A stretch of 64,000 nt of DNA from Olivibacter sitiensis DSM 17696. Its GTDB lineage: Bacteria; Bacteroidota; Bacteroidia; Sphingobacteriales; Sphingobacteriaceae. The notes under the pieces are model-generated. The model was given only the letters and a program-made list of their open reading frames with translations, did not search any database and was not told the origin of the DNA. Of the stretch, positions 45,473 to 54,482 are shown in pieces. Numbering within the stretch: the stretch's first letter is position 1; each line of letters starts with the position of its first letter. The position numbers were made by a program, and so were the translations under genes. Location of the stretch: the NCBI RefSeq assembly GCF_000427965.1, contig NZ_ATZA01000002.1, positions 164,233-228,232 of the forward strand. The letters run 5' to 3'.

Positions 45473-47545
45473 TCATTCGGAAATATATGCGTAGCTATCC
45501 TTCAAGGGATAAAACTTCCACTGTCGTTTAATGGCCAAACTTTGTGCTTCTTGTACTGTTTCGGTTTTATTACTACCATCTACAATGAGTGTAATATGAG
45601 ACAAAGAATTTGACAGTGCTTGTAAGTCGACAATTGCATTGCCACGAAGCAGCACAAAATCTATATTGTCGGGTATATCTTCTATAGACACGTTTTTTTC
45701 CAAGACAAGTATATGCCAATCGCCCATACGAAACAGATAGCTTTTATGCTCATCCGGCATAAACTTTTTTTCAGCACAATGAAATCGATCGAGAAAGGGC
45801 TGCACCGAATAGCGAAATTGACTGTTAGTGGGTCCGTCCAAATTGGAAAGGCACAAAGCCTTCATTCCATCGGCATAGCTGATAGCCCAGCTTTGATTAA
45901 CCTGATGAAAAACCAACCGTGCATGACCGTGGTGTTCGAAATACGTAAGCAGCTGCGAGAAGGCAAGAACAATGAAAGAGACAAGGGTCGCTATGAAGGC
46001 GCTTTTCTGCCTATGGAAGAATGCCCATAACGTAAAAACTATCAGGCAGTACCACAGCAACGTCTGCCAAACAGAAAGCCATACGCCGCTAATGGATGCA
46101 AAGGGCAATTTGGACAAGAAAGACAGGCCGTCCATGGTACATAGAGTCAATCGTTCGAGAATATGAGACAGGGCATAGGCAGCTTTGCCGTAAGGCAAAA
46201 AATGCACCAATATGCCACCATACACCATTAAGGTGGCTGGCAGCCCTATGAATAGGTTACCCAAGAGGAAATAATTGGGAAACAAGTGAAAATAGAACAT
46301 CGAAAGCGGGGTGGCAAAAAGCTGTGCCGATAAGGAAATGGAGCAAGCATCCCTGGCTTGCCTCAAGACCCAGTTCGCAACGGGCATCCACCGGTTAAGC
46401 ACTTGATAGAGCCAAGCAATTCCAAAAACTGCCAAATAGCTCAATTGAAAACCCACATCTAGCAAAAAAAGGGGATTGAACAAAAGGAGCACAAAAGCGG
46501 ATGCCGCTATCGTATTGAACGCCTGATGTTGTCGGGAAAAAGATTGGGCGGTGACCACAAAACTGATCATGACAGCTGCTCTCAATGTAGAAGGGGCCAT
46601 CCCCGTGAGCACGCAATATGCCCATATAGCCAGAACAATTAAGACATACCTAAACCACCTTATAGACCTACTGCCTTTCATCCAGCCCAGGAGGAAGGCA
46701 AGGAGCCAATACACCATGCCCACATGCATTCCCGATACGGAAAGTACGTGGATCGTTCCCGTTGTAGAAAAGGCCTGATAGAGATGATCGTCTATCTCTG
46801 CCCTGTAGCCTAGCACCAAAGCACTGAGTACATTAAAAGCCGTCTCGTTCTTGATATAGAACCGATACTTTTCCAATAATTTCTGCCGCCACTTTAGCGC
46901 CAGACTCACAATCGGATTCCCTCTGCTAATGTCCATATGCAGCACCTGCTCCTCCCTCAGAAATGCTTGGTGATAGATTTGCCTATTGGAAAGATATCGT
47001 TGATAATTGAATTCGTTGGGATTTTTGGGCCCTTCTACCACGCGGTAGTCTTGTGGCAATACCAGCATTTCGCCATAGCCCCAATCACTCGCCGGCAACT
47101 CGTCCGTCGAGACGTTCACCAGCAAGCGCCCATCCGCTGGTATCCACTTTCTCTTTTCCCTCACACCTATCACTTCAAAATCAAACCGCATCCGACCATT
47201 CTTTTCTATCGCTTCCGAACGGATGTAGCCAATCAGCTCCTCTCCTGAGGACCTGCTAAAATGCATCTCATTGACCGAGGGCTGCACGCGCCATACCAAT
47301 AGCAGGCCCACGGTCATCAAGAAAAGAAAAACCAATAGGCCATGAAGTGTTATTTTCTTGCTATTCCACTTTTTAAAAAAACGGCAAAGCGCAATGGCAA
47401 ACAATAAAGCAGCACAGGCAGCATAAGCTATGGAAAGACAAGACGGCGTTGGAGAGACGAAAAAAGCAACTAGAATACCCAGCACATAGGCGATCAAAAA
47501 CCGCACAAATGGAATACTGCCTTTATACCATCTTTCTTTTTCCAT
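45473..47545 (-). CDS. comEC: ComEC/Rec2 family DNA-uptake channel protein
   Basis: Predicted inner-membrane channel that takes single-stranded DNA into the cytoplasm. The 690 residues begin with two to three membrane segments, then a soluble DUF4131-type domain (about 95-215, ending PKNPNEFNYQRYLSNRQIY). The Competence domain with many helices follows (TTGTIHVLSVSGMHVGMVY and LTGMAPSTLRAAVMIS). The C-terminal 150 residues lack the HxHxDH zinc motif of the metallo-beta-lactamase domain in B. subtilis ComEC. It lies 6 bp after the HhH-barrel gene, so it is probably in one operon with it. Confidence 0.93.
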   Translation of the reverse strand: MEKERWYKGSIPFVRFLIAYVLGILVAFFVSPTPSCLSIAYAACAALLFAIALCRFFKKWNSKKITLHGLLVFLFLMTVGLLLVWRVQPSVNEMHFSRSSGEELIGYIRSEAIEKNGRMRFDFEVIGVREKRKWIPADGRLLVNVSTDELPASDWGYGEMLVLPQDYRVVEGPKNPNEFNYQRYLSNRQIYHQAFLREEQVLHMDISRGNPIVSLALKWRQKLLEKYRFYIKNETAFNVLSALVLGYRAEIDDHLYQAFSTTGTIHVLSVSGMHVGMVYWLLAFLLGWMKGSRSIRWFRYVLIVLAIWAYCVLTGMAPSTLRAAVMISFVVTAQSFSRQHQAFNTIAASAFVLLLFNPLFLLDVGFQLSYLAVFGIAWLYQVLNRWMPVANWVLRQARDACSISLSAQLFATPLSMFYFHLFPNYFLLGNLFIGLPATLMVYGGILVHFLPYGKAAYALSHILERLTLCTMDGLSFLSKLPFASISGVWLSVWQTLLWYCLIVFTLWAFFHRQKSAFIATLVSFIVLAFSQLLTYFEHHGHARLVFHQVNQSWAISYADGMKALCLSNLDGPTNSQFRYSVQPFLDRFHCAEKKFMPDEHKSYLFRMGDWHILVLEKNVSIEDIPDNIDFVLLRGNAIVDLQALSNSLSHITLIVDGSNKTETVQEAQSLAIKRQWKFYPLKDSYAYISE

Positions 47546-47551
47546 GGCTTC

Positions 47552-49612
47552 TTAAAGTTGACATCGCAATTGCACCTTCACCTCCGACCGCCTGTTTCCC
47601 TGTATCTCGTCTAGGCCGGATCCAATGGTATCCCTATCGCGATAGGTAAAACCCGCATAGCGAATCCATGCATCCAGACCTTTCGCTATTTTCCATCGTG
47701 CATTCATATAATAGCGAATACCCTTGCCACTGTATTGCGGAAAGGAATAGGCATACAGCACGTCGTTCTCAAAAGCGTATATCCTTGTATTATATCCAGA
47801 GGTATTGAAATAACCGATACGTCCATTAAAGCTCAATCGGGTCTTATATAACTGGTAGAAAACATCTTGATAGACCATATAGCCCTTCTCCCTATCACCT
47901 CCTTTATCATAAAGGATGTACTCCACCCTATTGCGAAATCGCCAGGCATCATTGCCGCGATATTGTAAGTCCAGCCGCATTTGCTGCCTTTTTACGCTTT
48001 GCAAAGCATCGAAGGCGCTCTCGCCACCTTCGTTTTCTGCCTTATCCCGGTACCTGTACCGCAGGAGGATACGCGTGGTTCTTTGCGGCGAATAGGTCAA
48101 TTGGGTAAAGAGGTCGAGCCCATTCGATGGCGCGTCTACCCGATAGCGCAGCCACGGAAAGCTAAAGTGATCGGCATAGGCCACCCACTCCAATTGTCTA
48201 TGAGGCTGAAAGCTCAGTCCCGAATAGAAACCTCGTTCATTGCTTGCTTCGCTCCCTTCGGCAATGGCCTGGTTGTAAAGCACGTCGTATTCTTTTTGAT
48301 AATGGCGATGAAATACCAGAGCTGACAGCTGATGGGAAAGGCTGAATATGGCCCCATTAAGATAGGCGAAGCCCCGCCCCCACTGGTAGGCCCCTTCACC
48401 ATATACATAGGCATTGCCCGCATTGAAATCGTAGTAAAGGGATGTCTGATCGCTCCTGCTCCCAGCGAAGGCAAAACGGTTGTACAGTCTATCGGTTGGC
48501 TGCCAAAACCCGTCAAACTCCATATGATAGTACGTTGCTCCCAGCTGAAAATACCGTCCCCTATATAGGGTATTGGCACCATACAACCATTGGCGAAGGC
48601 TATTTCTGTTAGCTGCCTCACTTGGCGTCCTATGCAGTCCTGTCTGGCTTATGCTGCTGAATGAGCGCATGCCATTTACGCTATCCTGCATGGTAGCGGT
48701 CATTGGTTTGTAGGAAACAAAGGGCGTAAAGGAAATCCTACCCTTAACATAAGTTGCCGCAAGACCTCGTAGGTAAAAATATTCATTGGAAGAGGTATAA
48801 GGGCGCAAACCCTGCTCCTGACGTGCCATCATCTGGAGCATGCTGCCCTTCCCGAAGGCCATGCCTGTCCAGATGCCCAGTCCTTGCCCAAATTGGAGGC
48901 CGAAGTCGCCAATGACGATTTTCTGCCAGTTTCCCAGCTGTCGCAGGTACAAGCTGGCAGAATAAAAGTCAAAGCCCTGGGCCTGCGCTCCACCAAAGAA
49001 ACGTTCGCCTGCGTCCTTTTTCATGTTGATAGAGAATTGGACCTTATCGCGAAAGGCATAGCGGTAGCGCACAAAATAGCGGTCGGGACTGCCCAAATAC
49101 CTGGATCTTCCCGAACTATCGGCAATGCGGTATCCTCTTGCCAAAGGCATTGATCTTCCATAGCGCAACATCAGGTCGTGTTCGCCTTCCTGGAAGTACG
49201 CCCTTAGATTTGCATGTAGCCACTCGGTCTTGTCGTACACCGCAACAAAGGGCAAAAGGAAGCGAAGCGTGTTCATATCCATCCCTTCCACCGCCTGCAG
49301 TTCGTACACGGAAATGAAGTCGCCGCTCTCCCGCCTGTGGGCAAGCAAATTCCTGATCTGCCAAGCCGAAACGAAGCCCAGCGCCTGCAAATCCCTACCA
49401 TCTGTCCGATTGAGGTCTATGGGATTTTTCAGGTAGTGATGCAGACGTTCGGTCAATTCCGAATAGTCGAAATCCTCCCCGAACTGCTCGGCCATCTCTT
49501 CCATCAGCTGTTCCAAGAGGACTTCCATGTCGCCTGCTTCCCCTTCCGACTGACCGAAAACATGCATAGTCAACAGAATGGACATTACTGCCAAACAACG
49601 CCTAAAAGCCAT
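47552..49612 (-). CDS. Outer-membrane barrel-like protein with ComEA-type helix-hairpin-helix domain
   Basis: Exported protein of 686 residues from start 49612 (MAFRRCLAVMSILLTMHVFG, signal peptide); the frame is open further upstream, but that part lies inside the preceding gene. An acidic segment (21-60) is followed by a tandem helix-hairpin-helix domain (64-124: NPIDLNRTDGRDLQALG, then SVYELQAVEGMDMNTLRFL), matching the pattern of DNA-binding ComEA but with degenerate GxG hairpins. About 550 residues of alternating aromatic beta strands, barrel-like, complete it. The start overlaps the PorV-like gene by 11 bp and comEC follows after 6 bp. A role in DNA uptake is inferred from this context. 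Confidence 0.75.
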   Translation of the reverse strand: MAFRRCLAVMSILLTMHVFGQSEGEAGDMEVLLEQLMEEMAEQFGEDFDYSELTERLHHYLKNPIDLNRTDGRDLQALGFVSAWQIRNLLAHRRESGDFISVYELQAVEGMDMNTLRFLLPFVAVYDKTEWLHANLRAYFQEGEHDLMLRYGRSMPLARGYRIADSSGRSRYLGSPDRYFVRYRYAFRDKVQFSINMKKDAGERFFGGAQAQGFDFYSASLYLRQLGNWQKIVIGDFGLQFGQGLGIWTGMAFGKGSMLQMMARQEQGLRPYTSSNEYFYLRGLAATYVKGRISFTPFVSYKPMTATMQDSVNGMRSFSSISQTGLHRTPSEAANRNSLRQWLYGANTLYRGRYFQLGATYYHMEFDGFWQPTDRLYNRFAFAGSRSDQTSLYYDFNAGNAYVYGEGAYQWGRGFAYLNGAIFSLSHQLSALVFHRHYQKEYDVLYNQAIAEGSEASNERGFYSGLSFQPHRQLEWVAYADHFSFPWLRYRVDAPSNGLDLFTQLTYSPQRTTRILLRYRYRDKAENEGGESAFDALQSVKRQQMRLDLQYRGNDAWRFRNRVEYILYDKGGDREKGYMVYQDVFYQLYKTRLSFNGRIGYFNTSGYNTRIYAFENDVLYAYSFPQYSGKGIRYYMNARWKIAKGLDAWIRYAGFTYRDRDTIGSGLDEIQGNRRSEVKVQLRCQL

Positions 49613-50408
49613 AGCCCAAAACAATTTGTGGCGATACACCGAGCCGACGATGGATAGCCGATGAAAAATCCAACTGAAATTGGTTTCCGTGCAGGCCCAA
49701 ACCCATGAAATGCATGAATGGGTTGAGGGCTGTTCCGCCACGAATGAGCACCAGATTGCTGATGCTGTACTCCAAACCCAAGCGGAAGTCATGTCTACTT
49801 TCGTTTGGAGAATAAACCTGATCGGCCACCAAGAGCAGTTCAGGGCTCATTGCATATGCCGCCCCCAAACGTAGCCGCATGGGCAATTCTGCCGCCCACT
49901 CGGCCTCATATGCAGCATTGGCCAAGTTGCCGCCAGCAAGTCCCAAAGACCACCTCTCGTTCACAAGGTATCGCACGCCAAGGTCCAGCGAATAGACTTT
50001 GGTATTCACATACCTGGAAATCTGCAATTGATGAAAATTGAGCTGTGTGCCCATGGACAGATTTGGACCAAATTGCCGTGCATAGGCCATCCCGACCCTT
50101 GTCTCGCTGTAAAGCCCATCCACGCCATAGTTAGCCAATTGAAGTCCTAAGGCACTATTTCCAATGGGCAAACCCAATAGCAAGCCATTGGTGCTAATAT
50201 CGTCGTTCATGAAATGACGTTGATGATAAGCGCCAATCCCAAAACCGGAAATCGAGCTCCAAGCACTGGCATTGAACATGGATGTTTCCATCCCTCCCAG
50301 CGCGGTACCGCTATTGCCCATAGCGAGGGACCTGCCAATACCAAGGTCCTGACCTAAGACTGCAGCACCATATAGAAAGAAAAATATTGTAGCAGATTTA
50401 GATATCAT
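49602..50408 (-). CDS. PorV/FadL-like outer-membrane barrel protein
   Basis: Exported 268-residue protein with a signal peptide (SATIFFFLYGAAVLGQ). It begins IGRSLAMGNSGTALGGMETS followed by FNASAWSS, the pattern of PorV/UPF0164-type barrels (a loop that names early Asn-Pro/Ala strands), and continues as about twelve predicted beta strands ending in SPQIVLGYGF with a terminal aromatic residue, the outer-membrane insertion signal. The family includes PorV of the type IX secretion system, but no T9SS gene is nearby. The downstream HhH-barrel and comEC genes overlap or abut it, so it may be their outer-membrane partner. Confidence 0.7.
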   Translation of the reverse strand: MISKSATIFFFLYGAAVLGQDLGIGRSLAMGNSGTALGGMETSMFNASAWSSISGFGIGAYHQRHFMNDDISTNGLLLGLPIGNSALGLQLANYGVDGLYSETRVGMAYARQFGPNLSMGTQLNFHQLQISRYVNTKVYSLDLGVRYLVNERWSLGLAGGNLANAAYEAEWAAELPMRLRLGAAYAMSPELLLVADQVYSPNESRHDFRLGLEYSISNLVLIRGGTALNPFMHFMGLGLHGNQFQLDFSSAIHRRLGVSPQIVLGYGF

Positions 50409-50573
50409 TTCGGCAAAGGCTAATGATACATCGCTACTAAATTAACAAAAATTATATATTATATCGAAATTAAACACATAAAAACTTTTAAAGAACAAAT
50501 ATTTCTACAAATAGAAAAATACAAGGAATTATTGAGATAAAAATTAAACCAATATCTAAGAAACTACCCTAAT

Positions 50574-50606
50574 AAAAAAGCCGTACAACATATAGTCGAC
50601 GGCTTT
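50574..50606 (-). terminator. lolA terminator
   Basis: AAAGCCGT (50577-50584) pairs with ACGGCTTT (50599-50606). On the minus strand it is followed by a T-run, CTTTTTTATT. A second ACGGCTTTT copy lies at 50607-50615. Confidence 0.65.
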
Positions 50607-50660
50607 ACGGCTTTTATACGGATGGCAACTAGGTAGTTGGCCAAGCAAAGATCCTGAAAA

Positions 50661-51320
50661 TCACCTTAAATCTACCAGTTCATATTGCGGATACTTGCTT
50701 TTATCATAGGTAAATACTTCGTTGCCTATGTTAGCGGCAGTCTGCAATTTCTTGATGGTATAGGTGTACATGCTACCACTTTTGTCAAATACAGTGGCAT
50801 CATATATTTCCTTTGTCGCATTATTGATCCTTAGGCGGATCTTAGAATATTGCCTTTTGGTATCCATGGGCGATAGGTCTACCACCTTCAACACGGTAGC
50901 ACCCAATTTCTCATCCTTTGCCAAAGTCGATTTGAAGCCCTTATCATAAAAGGTAAACAGGTTGGCAGGGCTGATGGATTGGTCATTGTGGTCTACCTCG
51001 GTCAACTGCACTTCCCTTTCTTCCTTCAATATAGACCACTGGCTTTTGCCATCCGAGATAATCGTCTGGTCGGCCATATCCACCTTGTACTTATCCGCTT
51101 TTAAATCCAAGAAAGCTACCCCATCGTCCCCAAAGGTATTTTGCTGCTTCTTGTCGGTAACTTTCAATGAAAAATCCAATTTCAGTTTGGAATATCCGTT
51201 ATATTTCTGGCCGACTTCCTGCATAAGTTTTTGCGCAACCGAACCAGTTTGTGAAAAAGCCAAGTTACCCAAAACGAGCAATAAGACCGCCAACATCCAT
51301 TTCTTCATCATGTACATCAT
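50661..51320 (-). CDS. lolA: Outer-membrane lipoprotein carrier protein LolA
   Basis: Periplasmic chaperone that carries lipoproteins from the inner to the outer membrane. From start 51320 it has 219 residues, with signal peptide KWMLAVLLLVLGNLAFSQ. The half-barrel fold is suggested by YSKLKLDFSLKVTDKK, DKYKVDMADQTIISDGKSQW and SPANLFTFYD. Several in-frame ATGs (51353, 51320, 51317, 51311, 51308) leave the exact start uncertain. It follows ftsK by about 63 bp. No LolB gene is present, as usual outside proteobacteria. Confidence 0.85.
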   Translation of the reverse strand: MMYMMKKWMLAVLLLVLGNLAFSQTGSVAQKLMQEVGQKYNGYSKLKLDFSLKVTDKKQQNTFGDDGVAFLDLKADKYKVDMADQTIISDGKSQWSILKEEREVQLTEVDHNDQSISPANLFTFYDKGFKSTLAKDEKLGATVLKVVDLSPMDTKRQYSKIRLRINNATKEIYDATVFDKSGSMYTYTIKKLQTAANIGNEVFTYDKSKYPQYELVDLR

Positions 51321-51382
51321 TTTCCCCTTTCGTTTCAGTTTAGACGCTAGCAATCTCGTTAAGTTTAAAAACAGAAAGAAGG

Positions 51383-54034
51383 TTAGTCTTTGCCGCCATT
51401 ATTCAAGGTATCCAAGTATTGTTCCAATGAATATTCATCTGGGTAGAGTACATCCCGCGCCTTGCTTCCCTCAAATGGACCTACTATCCCAGCTGCTTCC
51501 AGCTGGTCGATGATGCGCCCTGCTCGGTTATACCCCAATTTGAGTTTCCGCTGTATCAATGAGGTAGACCCTTGTTGGTGCATCACGATGAGCCTGGCCG
51601 CGTCTTCAAACAAGGCATCCCTATCGTTTACCAGGTCTACATCGGCTGCACCACTGCCCTCACCATTTTCGTCCACATACTCTGGCAGCATGAAAGCCGA
51701 TGGATAGCCTCTCTGGTTGCCGATAAATTCAGATATTTCTTCCACCTCTGGCGTATCTACAAACGCACACTGAATGCGGATCAGATCGCTTCCCGTGGCC
51801 AGGAGCATATCTCCCCGCCCTATCAACTGGTCGGCACCTCCCGTATCGAGAATGGTGCGCGAGTCGATCTTTGACAAGACGCGAAAGGCCAAACGCGCGG
51901 GAAAGTTGGCTTTGATCGTTCCCGTGATGATATTTACCGAAGGCCTCTGGGTAGCAATTACCAAGTGGATGCCCACGGCACGGGCCAACTGCGCCAAACG
52001 CGCGATAGGTGTCTCCACCTCCTTGCCTGCCGTCATCATCAAGTCGGCAAACTCATCTACTATAAGTACGATGAATGGCAGAAAACGATGTCCTTCCTCT
52101 GGATTGAGCCTGCGGTTTACAAATTTGGCATTATACTCTCTCAAGTTCCTCACCCCAGCATTTTTCAGCAAATCGTAGCGCTGATCCATTTCAATACACA
52201 GCGAGTTGAGCGTATTGATGACTTTTTTGGTATCTGTGATGATGGCATCGTCTTCTCCGGGCAATTTAGCCAAGAAATGGCGCTCGATAGTCTTGAACAG
52301 GGACAGCTCCACTTTCTTTGGATCTACCAAAACAAATTTCAATTCGGCTGGATGCCGCTTGTACAAAAGCGAGGTCAAGATGGCATTAATACCCACCGAC
52401 TTACCTTGTCCCGTAGCTCCTGCTACCAAAAGGTGGGGCATTTTGGCCAAATCGGCAATATAAACCTCATTGGAGATGGTCTTGCCCAATGCAATAGGCA
52501 GGTCCATATCGGTATTCTGAAACTTCTCCGTAGCAATGACCGAACGCATGGACACCATCTCTGGCTTTGTATTGGGCACTTCAATGCCTATGGTGCCCTT
52601 GCCGGGCATGGGGGCTATTATGCGGATACCCAAAGCGGCCAAGCTTAGGGCAATATCGTCTTCTAGGTTCTTGATTTTGGAAATCCTTACCCCTGGCTTT
52701 GGAATAATCTCATACAAGGTCACCGTAGGGCCAATGGTAGCCTTTATCTTATCTATCTCGATATTATAATTGGCCAGGGTTTCGACAATCTTATCCTTGT
52801 TGGCTTCCAGCTCGGAATTGTTCACCATGATCTTTCCCGAACCATAGTCTTTCAGCAAATCTAAGGTAGGGTAGCGATATCCCGATAAGTCCAGTTTTGG
52901 ATCATATGGCCCAAACTCTTCCACCAGTGATGCAGCCTTGTCTACAGGCTTTTCCTCCTTTACTTGTTCCACTGTCAGGGTCAACGGCTCATCTGGCACC
53001 GACTCCTCCACTTCAAACGTCAGCTCCTCCTTCTTTGCCGGAGTTTCCTTGATTTCGTTCTTTGCAAAGGATACCTCACGCCCATCGGTTTTCTCCAGTT
53101 CCAGTTCAAGGCCCTTATTCTCTGCTGTCTTATCCTGATCTTGCTGTTGTGGAGCTTTCACATCTAGTTGTTGGCTCAAGCGCCCGCCGTCTGCAGCCAT
53201 GGGCCTTTCTGGCACCTTGATACGGTTAAAACGAAAATCGCCTTCTTCTTGATTTTCATCCTCGTCCATACTTTCATCGTCCTCCAACGCCTGTTCTCCA
53301 TCGCCATACAGCTTAATGCGTTTTTTACGTTCAGGCAATTTGAAATCCACGTTAAAGGCAATGACTAAGGCCGTAAGACCTGCAAAAATCAAGAATCCAG
53401 CTACACCGGTACGACCTATCTGCGCCTGTAGCAAGCGGTTGCTCCAAAAGCCAAATTCGCCTTCCATAAAATGGGGGTAATTGTTGACAATGCCGTGAAA
53501 AAAGCCGATCGTAAGCGAGATATACAACAACAGGAAAAAGCCATAAGCAAAGGTTCTGTCCAATGCCACAAGCTTCACTTTGAACAACAAACGATATCCT
53601 ATGATAAAAAACACCCCTATAAAAAGGAAAGAGGCCACGCCAAACCACTTATATATGAATTGATGGGCCAGCAAGGCGCCAAATTTGCCCAGCCAGTTTT
53701 GCACAACGGGGTTATCTATCCCAAGGGCTTCCAATTCTTCCCTACTCTTTGTGAGATTGGACCACCCTCCATTGCTTTCGGATACATAGCTTTGGTCTAT
53801 TTGCCAAGTAAAAAGATAAGAAGTAAAGGCGACCAAAAAATACAAGGACAGCACTAAAAAGAAAAGCCCCGCTACCTTTATCAACTTGGCGGTAGTGACG
53901 CTTGGGATGCTCTTTTCTCTTTTTTTCCCATCCCGCGGAGACTTGCTCTTGTTGGATGGTCTATAGGATGCGCCCTTTCCTTCATCCTCGTTACGTAATG
54001 TATTGGTCCTAAAATTATTTCCTTTTACCGGCAT
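51383..54034 (-). CDS. ftsK: DNA translocase FtsK/SpoIIIE
   Basis: Septal DNA motor that clears chromosome termini during division. The 883 residues have an N-terminal basic stretch, four membrane helices (roughly 48-230), an acidic, Gln/Glu-rich linker (about 240-375) and the motor with Walker A GATGQGKSVGINAI, Walker B FIVLIVDEFADLMM and RLAFRVLSKIDSRTILD. The C-terminal gamma winged helix (GSTSLIQRKLKLGYNRAGRI) reads KOPS-like sequence. Promoter element TAAGTTTG lies at 54057-54064. Confidence 0.97.
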   Translation of the reverse strand: MPVKGNNFRTNTLRNEDEGKGASYRPSNKSKSPRDGKKREKSIPSVTTAKLIKVAGLFFLVLSLYFLVAFTSYLFTWQIDQSYVSESNGGWSNLTKSREELEALGIDNPVVQNWLGKFGALLAHQFIYKWFGVASFLFIGVFFIIGYRLLFKVKLVALDRTFAYGFFLLLYISLTIGFFHGIVNNYPHFMEGEFGFWSNRLLQAQIGRTGVAGFLIFAGLTALVIAFNVDFKLPERKKRIKLYGDGEQALEDDESMDEDENQEEGDFRFNRIKVPERPMAADGGRLSQQLDVKAPQQQDQDKTAENKGLELELEKTDGREVSFAKNEIKETPAKKEELTFEVEESVPDEPLTLTVEQVKEEKPVDKAASLVEEFGPYDPKLDLSGYRYPTLDLLKDYGSGKIMVNNSELEANKDKIVETLANYNIEIDKIKATIGPTVTLYEIIPKPGVRISKIKNLEDDIALSLAALGIRIIAPMPGKGTIGIEVPNTKPEMVSMRSVIATEKFQNTDMDLPIALGKTISNEVYIADLAKMPHLLVAGATGQGKSVGINAILTSLLYKRHPAELKFVLVDPKKVELSLFKTIERHFLAKLPGEDDAIITDTKKVINTLNSLCIEMDQRYDLLKNAGVRNLREYNAKFVNRRLNPEEGHRFLPFIVLIVDEFADLMMTAGKEVETPIARLAQLARAVGIHLVIATQRPSVNIITGTIKANFPARLAFRVLSKIDSRTILDTGGADQLIGRGDMLLATGSDLIRIQCAFVDTPEVEEISEFIGNQRGYPSAFMLPEYVDENGEGSGAADVDLVNDRDALFEDAARLIVMHQQGSTSLIQRKLKLGYNRAGRIIDQLEAAGIVGPFEGSKARDVLYPDEYSLEQYLDTLNNGGKD

Positions 54035-54056
54035 ACACTATTACTATTCTAGATGG

Positions 54057-54064
54057 CAAACTTA
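54057..54064 (-). promoter_or_regulatory. ftsK -7 promoter element
   Basis: TAAGTTTG on the minus strand, 22 bp before the ftsK ATG; a TTG lies 22 bp further upstream. Confidence 0.55.
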
Positions 54065-54092
54065 CGCAAAGCCTGCATAAAATTACCAATTT

Positions 54093-54119
54093 TTGGGCAA
54101 ATCACTAAAATTTGCCCAA
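54093..54119. repeat. Inverted repeat upstream of the ftsK promoter
   Basis: TTGGGCAAAT (54093-54102) and ATTTGCCCAA (54110-54119) are perfect 10-bp arms around 7 nt. There is no T-run in either direction, so it looks like an operator and not a terminator. Confidence 0.55.
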
Positions 54120-54242
54120 CATAATTTCGCAAGAGTGTAAGGACTCCTTTTTAAGTAAAAGCAAAAATTCAGCCTTTAAGGTTCTAGCTGGCCAAATATC
54201 AAACAGGTATTCCCAACGAAGTACAATAGGGATAGGTTGAAA

Positions 54243-54271
54243 CAAAAAAAGGTATCCAAATAATGGATACC
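54243..54271 (-). terminator. tRNA-Val terminator
   Basis: GGTATCCA (54251-54258) pairs with TGGATACC (54264-54271), loop of 5, with a T-run on the minus strand from the A-run at 54244-54250. It begins 4 bp after the tRNA 3' end. Confidence 0.88.
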
Positions 54272-54275
54272 TCTG

Positions 54276-54350
54276 TGGGAGCTACTGGATTCGAACCAGT
54301 GACCCTCTGCTTGTAAGGCAGATGCTCTGAACCAGCTGAGCTAAGCTCCC
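54276..54350 (-). tRNA. tRNA-Val (anticodon TAC)
   Basis: The 75-nt cloverleaf on the minus strand has acceptor stem GGGAGCT/AGCTCCC with discriminator A, D arm GCTCAGCTGGT, anticodon stem TCTGC/GCAGA with loop CTTACAA (anticodon TAC) and T arm GGTTCGAATCC. CCA is not encoded. Confidence 0.97.
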
Positions 54351-54361
54351 GTTTGGGACTG

Positions 54362-54391
54362 CAAATATAGAGTGTAATTTTATATTTCAAA
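54362..54391 (-). promoter_or_regulatory. tRNA-Val promoter
   Basis: On the minus strand, TTTG (54388-54391), an 18-bp spacer and TATATTTG (54362-54369) lie 11 bp before the tRNA. Confidence 0.8.
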
Positions 54392-54410
54392 AATAAATTT
54401 CATTTTTTTC

Positions 54411-54456
54411 GGTTGAACCTTTCCCTCGGAGAATTGCTCGGGTTCAACCATTTTTT
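54411..54456 (+). terminator. Orphan terminator-like hairpin
   Basis: GGTTGAACC (54411-54419) pairs with GGTTCAACC (54441-54449) and is followed on the plus strand by ATTTTTT. No plus-strand gene lies upstream, so its use is unclear. Confidence 0.4.
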
Positions 54457-54482
54457 GAAGATAGCAGGCCGCACTAAAAACT

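Noticed and set aside
49613..49792. N-terminal extension of the HhH-barrel protein
   Set aside because: It lies within the PorV-like gene and would hide the signal peptide that starts at 49612.
54411..54456. Hairpin as the tRNA-Val terminator
   Set aside because: It is upstream of the tRNA and its T-run is on the other strand; the real terminator is at 54243-54271.
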